A DNA stretch of 64,000 nucleotides from VAZQ01 sp963753575. Lineage in GTDB: Bacteria; Pseudomonadota; Alphaproteobacteria; Rhizobiales; Xanthobacteraceae. The notes under the pieces were generated by a model, which was not told the origin of the DNA, did no database searches, and saw only the letters and a list, made by a program, of their open reading frames with translations. This document shows, in pieces, positions 60,088 through 64,000 of this stretch (positions are counted from its first letter, which is position 1; every line of letters begins with the position of its first letter). Both the position numbers and the translations under genes were made by a program. Location of the stretch: contig CAVWCR010000003.1 in assembly GCA_963753575.1 (NCBI GenBank), positions 1,674,001-1,738,000 on the forward strand, in the 5' to 3' direction.

Positions 60088-62591
60088 TGGCTGCGCCCAC
60101 CGCTCGTCCAGGTCTGTTTGGTTTTGGCTGGTGGCGCCTCCTCGCCATCGCGGCCACGGTCGCTATTGTCGCCGTCGGAAACATCGCCGGCGTGCGGCCC
60201 GTGCTGGCCCAGAAGGGCAGCATCGTCTCCTTCCCGCCGCGCCCGAAATCGAGCCAGCCCGGCAGCGGGCTCTTGCAGCCGCGCAAGGGCACGAAGGACC
60301 AGATGCTCGTGCGCGCGACCGAGATGCACTACGACTACACCAACGAGCGGGTCTCGGCGGTCGGCAATGTGCAGATCTACTACTCGGGCGCCACGCTCAC
60401 CGCCGACAGCGTCATCTACGACCAGAAGACCAAGCGGCTGCACGCCGAAGGCAATGTCCAGCTGCACGAAGCCGACGGCAAGGTCGTCTACGGCGACATT
60501 CTCGATCTGAGCGACGACTTCCGCGACGGCTTTGTCGATTCGCTGCGCGTCGACGGCCCCGAGCAGACCCGATTCGCAGCGAGCCGCGCCGAGCGCACGA
60601 GCGGCAACGTCACCGTGTTCCAGAGCGGCGTCTACACCGCCTGCGAGCCCTGCAAGGACGATCCGCTGAAGCCGCCGAAATGGCAGATCAAGGCCACCCG
60701 GATCGTGCACGATCAGGGTGAGAAGATGATGTATTTCGAGGACGCTCGATTCGAGTTCTTCGGTGTGCCGCTTGCCTGGGTCCCCTATTTCTCGGCGCCC
60801 GATCCGAGTGCGAAGCGCAAGAGCGGCTGGCTCATTCCGACCTATCATACCAGCTCGGTCTACGGCTTCGGCGTCACGACGCCTTACTACCTGGCGCTCG
60901 CACCCGACTACGACGCCACCATCACGCCGATGATCACGAGCAAGCAGGGCCCGCTCGTGCAGGCCGAATGGCGCCAGCGCCTGATCAACGGCTCCTACAT
61001 GATCCGCGCCAGCGGCATCTTCCAGCTCGACAAGCAGGCCTTCCTCGACAAGGGCGACCTGCCCGGATTCCGCGATTTCCGCGGCCATGTCGAGTTGTCG
61101 GGCCAGTTCAGGCTGAACGACAAATGGGTCTACGGCTGGGACGGCACGCTGATCACCGACCGCGCCTACTTCCAGGACTATGGCCTCTACCGGCGGTTCC
61201 AGACGACGAATCTCCTGGCGACGACGCCGGACTACGTGCTGTCACAGGTCTACCTGCAGGGCCGCGGCGATCGCAGCTTCTTCGACATGCGCGCCATGTA
61301 TTTCTACGGGTTCTCCAGCAAGGACAGCCAGCGCCAGATCCCGGTCATTCATCCGGTGATCAATCACGAATACACGGCCAAGGAGCCGGTCCTCGGCGGC
61401 GAGGTCAGCCTGCGCAGCAACCTCACGAGTTTCACCCGCGAATCGGCGTTCTTCGATCCGATCAACTCCAATGCGGCCAACAACGGCCTGTGCTCGATCA
61501 CCAGCGCCGACCCGACCGTCAAGACGATAAACAATTGCCTGTTGCGCGGCGTGCCGGGCACCTATTCGCGGCTCTCGACGGAATTGGGCTGGCGGCGCAC
61601 CATCGTCGACAGCTTTGGCCAGGTGTTTACGCCGTTTGCTTCGGCGCGCGTCGATTTAGCGAACGTCGAGGTCGTCGGCGACCCCGGCGTCGCAAACTAC
61701 ATGAAGACCGGCACCACCGATGTCACGCGCGTCATGCCGACCGTCGGCGTCGAGTATCGCTATCCATTCATCAGCGTGCAGTCGTGGGGCACCCAGACGA
61801 TCGAGCCGATCGCGCAGGTCATCGCGCGACCGAATGAGACCGGCATTGGGCTCGTCCCTAACGAGGATTCGCAGAGCCTGAACTTCGACGCCAGCAACCT
61901 GTTCCGCGTCGACAAGTACTCCGGCTGGGACCGCGTGGAAGGCGGCGGCCGGGTCAACGCAGGCCTGCAATACACCGCGCAATTCAATCGCGGCGGCTTC
62001 GTCAACGTGCTGTTCGGGCAGTCCTATAGCCTGTTCGGTCAGAACTCGTTCGCGGTCGGCGGCCCGACCAATACCGGCATTGAGAGCGGCCTCGATACCA
62101 AGCGCTCCGACTACGTCGCGCGGGTTGCCTACCAGCCGAACTCGACTTTCACGCTCACCTCCCGTTTCCGCCTTAACGAGGCCGACTTCACTCTGCAGCG
62201 GACGGAGTTCGAGGCGGCGGCCAACTACGACCGCTGGACCACTTCGGTGATCTACGGCAACTACGCCGCCCAGCCGGCGCTCGGGTTCCTCGACCGCCGC
62301 GAAGGGGTGGTCGGCAGCGCCAAGTACAAGATCAACCCGAACTGGCTGATGCTGGGGGCGGTGCGCTACGATCTGCGCGCCGAGCAGCTGACCGAGACCC
62401 AGGTCGGCGTCGGCTACGTCGACGATTGCCTTATCTTGGCCCTTAATTACATCACAGAATACAATTACAACTCGACCCAGAAACACAACCAGACGCTCAT
62501 GCTGCAGCTCAGCCTGCGCACGCTTGGTGGCAACTCGGTCAGTACGGGAACGTCCTCCCTCGGTCAGGGTGTCACAGGATTCCCGAAATAA
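60087..62591 (+). CDS. lptD: LPS-assembly protein LptD
   Basis: 834 residues. After a signal segment ending VLAQ, an OstA-like jellyroll (ATEMHYDYTNERVSAVGNVQIYYSGATLTADSVIYD) accepts LPS from the bridge, and a large beta-barrel (from about residue 250) inserts it in the outer membrane. The C-terminal end (LQLSLRTLGGNS) is barrel-like. The ATG at 60087 overlaps the lptG stop. Cys pairs (CEPCKD in the N-terminal region, CSI...NCLL in the barrel) may form disulfides as in other LptD proteins. Confidence 0.96.
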   Translation: MAAPTARPGLFGFGWWRLLAIAATVAIVAVGNIAGVRPVLAQKGSIVSFPPRPKSSQPGSGLLQPRKGTKDQMLVRATEMHYDYTNERVSAVGNVQIYYSGATLTADSVIYDQKTKRLHAEGNVQLHEADGKVVYGDILDLSDDFRDGFVDSLRVDGPEQTRFAASRAERTSGNVTVFQSGVYTACEPCKDDPLKPPKWQIKATRIVHDQGEKMMYFEDARFEFFGVPLAWVPYFSAPDPSAKRKSGWLIPTYHTSSVYGFGVTTPYYLALAPDYDATITPMITSKQGPLVQAEWRQRLINGSYMIRASGIFQLDKQAFLDKGDLPGFRDFRGHVELSGQFRLNDKWVYGWDGTLITDRAYFQDYGLYRRFQTTNLLATTPDYVLSQVYLQGRGDRSFFDMRAMYFYGFSSKDSQRQIPVIHPVINHEYTAKEPVLGGEVSLRSNLTSFTRESAFFDPINSNAANNGLCSITSADPTVKTINNCLLRGVPGTYSRLSTELGWRRTIVDSFGQVFTPFASARVDLANVEVVGDPGVANYMKTGTTDVTRVMPTVGVEYRYPFISVQSWGTQTIEPIAQVIARPNETGIGLVPNEDSQSLNFDASNLFRVDKYSGWDRVEGGGRVNAGLQYTAQFNRGGFVNVLFGQSYSLFGQNSFAVGGPTNTGIESGLDTKRSDYVARVAYQPNSTFTLTSRFRLNEADFTLQRTEFEAAANYDRWTTSVIYGNYAAQPALGFLDRREGVVGSAKYKINPNWLMLGAVRYDLRAEQLTETQVGVGYVDDCLILALNYITEYNYNSTQKHNQTLMLQLSLRTLGGNSVSTGTSSLGQGVTGFPK

Positions 62592-62648
62592 TCGCCGGCG
62601 CCCTGTTGCGACCGGCTTCGTGACGTAGGCAAGATTGGCAAGATTACG

Positions 62649-63590
62649 ATGACTTACATGGCTCAACCTGCTGCAGCATGCCGCCTGCTCATCGTTGCCA
62701 TGCTCATGGCCATGGCAACGCCTTTCACCGCGCGTGCCCAGACCGTCGTGGCGGTCGTCAATGGCGAGCCCATTACCGCGATCGACGTCGACCAGCGCAT
62801 GAAATTCATCCAGCTGTCGACCCACAAGGCAGCGGCGAAGGAGGACGTAATCAACGAGCTCATCGACGAAAAGCTCAAGATTCGCGAAGGCAAGCGCTGG
62901 GGCATCGAGGTCCCCGATGAGGAGGTGAACTCCCTGTACGCGAACATGGGCCGCCGCGTGAACCAGACTGCCGCGCAACTCACGCAGAACCTGGCCAAGG
63001 CCGGCATCCATCCCAACACGCTGAAGTCCCGCATTCGCGCCGATTCGGTCTGGAACCAACTGGTGCGCGGGCGTTATCAGGCGAGCCTGCAGCTGACCGA
63101 TCGGGAGGTCGAGCAGGCCCTGGAGGCCAAGGAGGCCAAGAATGCGGAGGGCCTAGACACCACCGCGATGGAGTACAGGATGCGCCCGATCCTGCTGCTG
63201 GTGCCGCCGGGCTCGTCGGCAGCGGTCTTCGATAGCCGCCGCAAGGAAGCCGAAGCGCTGCGCGGCCGCTTCAAGAACTGCGAAGAGGGCATTCGTGCCG
63301 CGCGCGCGATGCGTGACACTGCGGTGCGCGGTCAGATCATCCGCAATTCAGGCGACCTGCCGCCGCCGCTGCGCAAGCTGCTTGACGCCGTGCCGGTTGG
63401 ACAGCTGACGGCGCCGGAAGTCACCAGGCATGGCGTGGAAATGTACGCCATCTGCAGCAAGCAGGAATCCAAGGCCGACGCGCCGGCCAAGCGGCAGGCC
63501 CGCGAGGCGCTCGCGTCGCAGCGCTTCGAGCAGCAGTCGAAGGCATATCTGAAGCGGCTGCGTCGCGAAGCGTTGATCGAGCGTAGGTAG
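62649..63590 (+). CDS. surA: SurA-like periplasmic chaperone
   Basis: 313 residues: signal peptide (ACRLLIVAMLMAMATPFTARA), then the SurA N-terminal domain with VVAVVNGEPITAIDVDQRMKFIQLSTHKAAAKEDVINELIDEKLKIREGKRWGIEV. The following region is PPIase-like in position (MEYRMRPILLLVPPGSSAAVFDSRRKEAEALRGRFKNCEEG), but the usual parvulin core is weak. It helps outer-membrane proteins such as LptD to fold. The ATG at 62649 has no strong ribosome binding site; 62658 is an alternative. Confidence 0.9.
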   Translation: MTYMAQPAAACRLLIVAMLMAMATPFTARAQTVVAVVNGEPITAIDVDQRMKFIQLSTHKAAAKEDVINELIDEKLKIREGKRWGIEVPDEEVNSLYANMGRRVNQTAAQLTQNLAKAGIHPNTLKSRIRADSVWNQLVRGRYQASLQLTDREVEQALEAKEAKNAEGLDTTAMEYRMRPILLLVPPGSSAAVFDSRRKEAEALRGRFKNCEEGIRAARAMRDTAVRGQIIRNSGDLPPPLRKLLDAVPVGQLTAPEVTRHGVEMYAICSKQESKADAPAKRQAREALASQRFEQQSKAYLKRLRREALIERR

Positions 63591-63594
63591 GTCG

Positions 63595-64000
63595 ATGGCG
63601 CGGCCCCTGGCGCTGACGCTCGGTGAGTCGGCTGGAATCGGACCCGACATTACCTTCGCGGCCTGGCGCCGGCGCGCCGAGCTCGGCCTGGCGCCGTTCT
63701 ACCTGCTTGCCGATCCACCGTTCATCGAGCGCCGCGCCAAGACCATGGCGCCCGATGTCCCGATCACCGTGGTCGAGCCTGCGGCAGCCGCGGCGGCTTT
63801 CGCGCGCGCGCTGCCGGTGGTCGATATCGGGGTCGCGACGACCGCCGAGCCCGGCCACCCGGACGCATCGAGCGCACCAGCAGCGATTGCGGCAATCCGG
63901 TGCGCCGTGCGTGACGTCGTTGCAGGCAGAGCCTGCGCGGTCGTCACCAACCCGGTCGCCAAGAACGTGCTCTACCGATCGGGCTTCACCGAGCCCGGGC
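63595..64000 (+). CDS. pdxA: 4-hydroxythreonine-4-phosphate dehydrogenase, 3'-truncated
   Basis: The first 135 residues are in the window; the gene runs off the right edge. PLALTLGESAGIGPDITFAAW is the PdxA opening (usually GEPAGIGPE), and AVVTNPVAKNVLYRSGF fits the next conserved segment. The enzyme makes 3-amino-2-oxopropyl phosphate for pyridoxal phosphate synthesis. It begins 4 bp after surA, in the usual surA-pdxA order. Confidence 0.93.
   Translation, partial: MARPLALTLGESAGIGPDITFAAWRRRAELGLAPFYLLADPPFIERRAKTMAPDVPITVVEPAAAAAAFARALPVVDIGVATTAEPGHPDASSAPAAIAAIRCAVRDVVAGRACAVVTNPVAKNVLYRSGFTEPG

Noticed and set aside
1..64000. tRNA or rRNA genes
   Set aside because: No cloverleaf with a T-loop GTTCGA-type core and matching acceptor arms was found by eye; a tRNAscan run would settle it.

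Overview
The window is a high-GC chromosomal segment, most likely from a member of the Hyphomicrobiales (Rhizobiales) in the Bradyrhizobiaceae/Xanthobacteraceae area. The evidence is a eukaryote-type glutamine synthetase II (glnII) with a divergent gstI-like gene, an HdaA-type DnaA regulator, a DUF2336 protein, an lptF-lptG-lptD-surA-pdxA run, and many small dispersed palindromic repeats of the kind common in that group. No tRNA, rRNA, CRISPR array, transposase or prophage was recognised. About 55 protein genes are supported; the first (MBL-fold hydrolase) and the last (pdxA) are cut by the window edges.

Layout. 0-8 kb: an MBL-fold hydrolase end, a small membrane protein, the divergent gstI/glnII nitrogen locus with a convincing sigma-54 promoter, soluble transhydrogenase sthA, and an aconitase on the minus strand. 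8-22 kb: metabolic and accessory genes. These are a GH13 alpha-amylase, small exported or membrane proteins, a three-part carboxypeptidase-regulatory/cytochrome c/Vgb-propeller protein, a DHFR-like protein, an FAH-family hydrolase, DUF2336 and DUF4399 proteins, spermidine synthase plus AdoMet decarboxylase, a Tat-exported amidohydrolase and a Bug/TctC binding protein. 21-34 kb: cytochrome P450, a CgeB-like glycosyltransferase, aspS, a prolyl oligopeptidase, a two-repeat hypothetical protein, a pair of M16 peptidase genes (one intact, one broken by two compensating frameshifts) and an orphan ThDP enzyme.

34-50 kb is mostly housekeeping: rnd; a minus-strand run pgsA - AI-2E-type permease - hdaA - ppk - ppx - putative intramembrane protease; then purM-purN, a GST, cspA, a TerC protein and ndk. 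50-54 kb holds an ArsR/SRPBCC pair whose operator and first codons are duplicated upstream, fused to a broken DUF1801 gene, then an ABC-F ATPase. 54-64 kb has a minus-strand pepA - TIR-domain gene - holC - lipoprotein cluster, divergent from the plus-strand lptF-lptG-lptD-surA-pdxA envelope operon.

The most unusual features are the TIR-domain gene wedged between pepA and holC and sharing a GTGA overlap with holC; two families of ~75-bp palindromic repeats that occur as the same ordered pair on both sides of pgsA; the duplicated ArsR operator with a gene fusion scar; and the doubly frameshifted M16 peptidase beside an intact paralogue.
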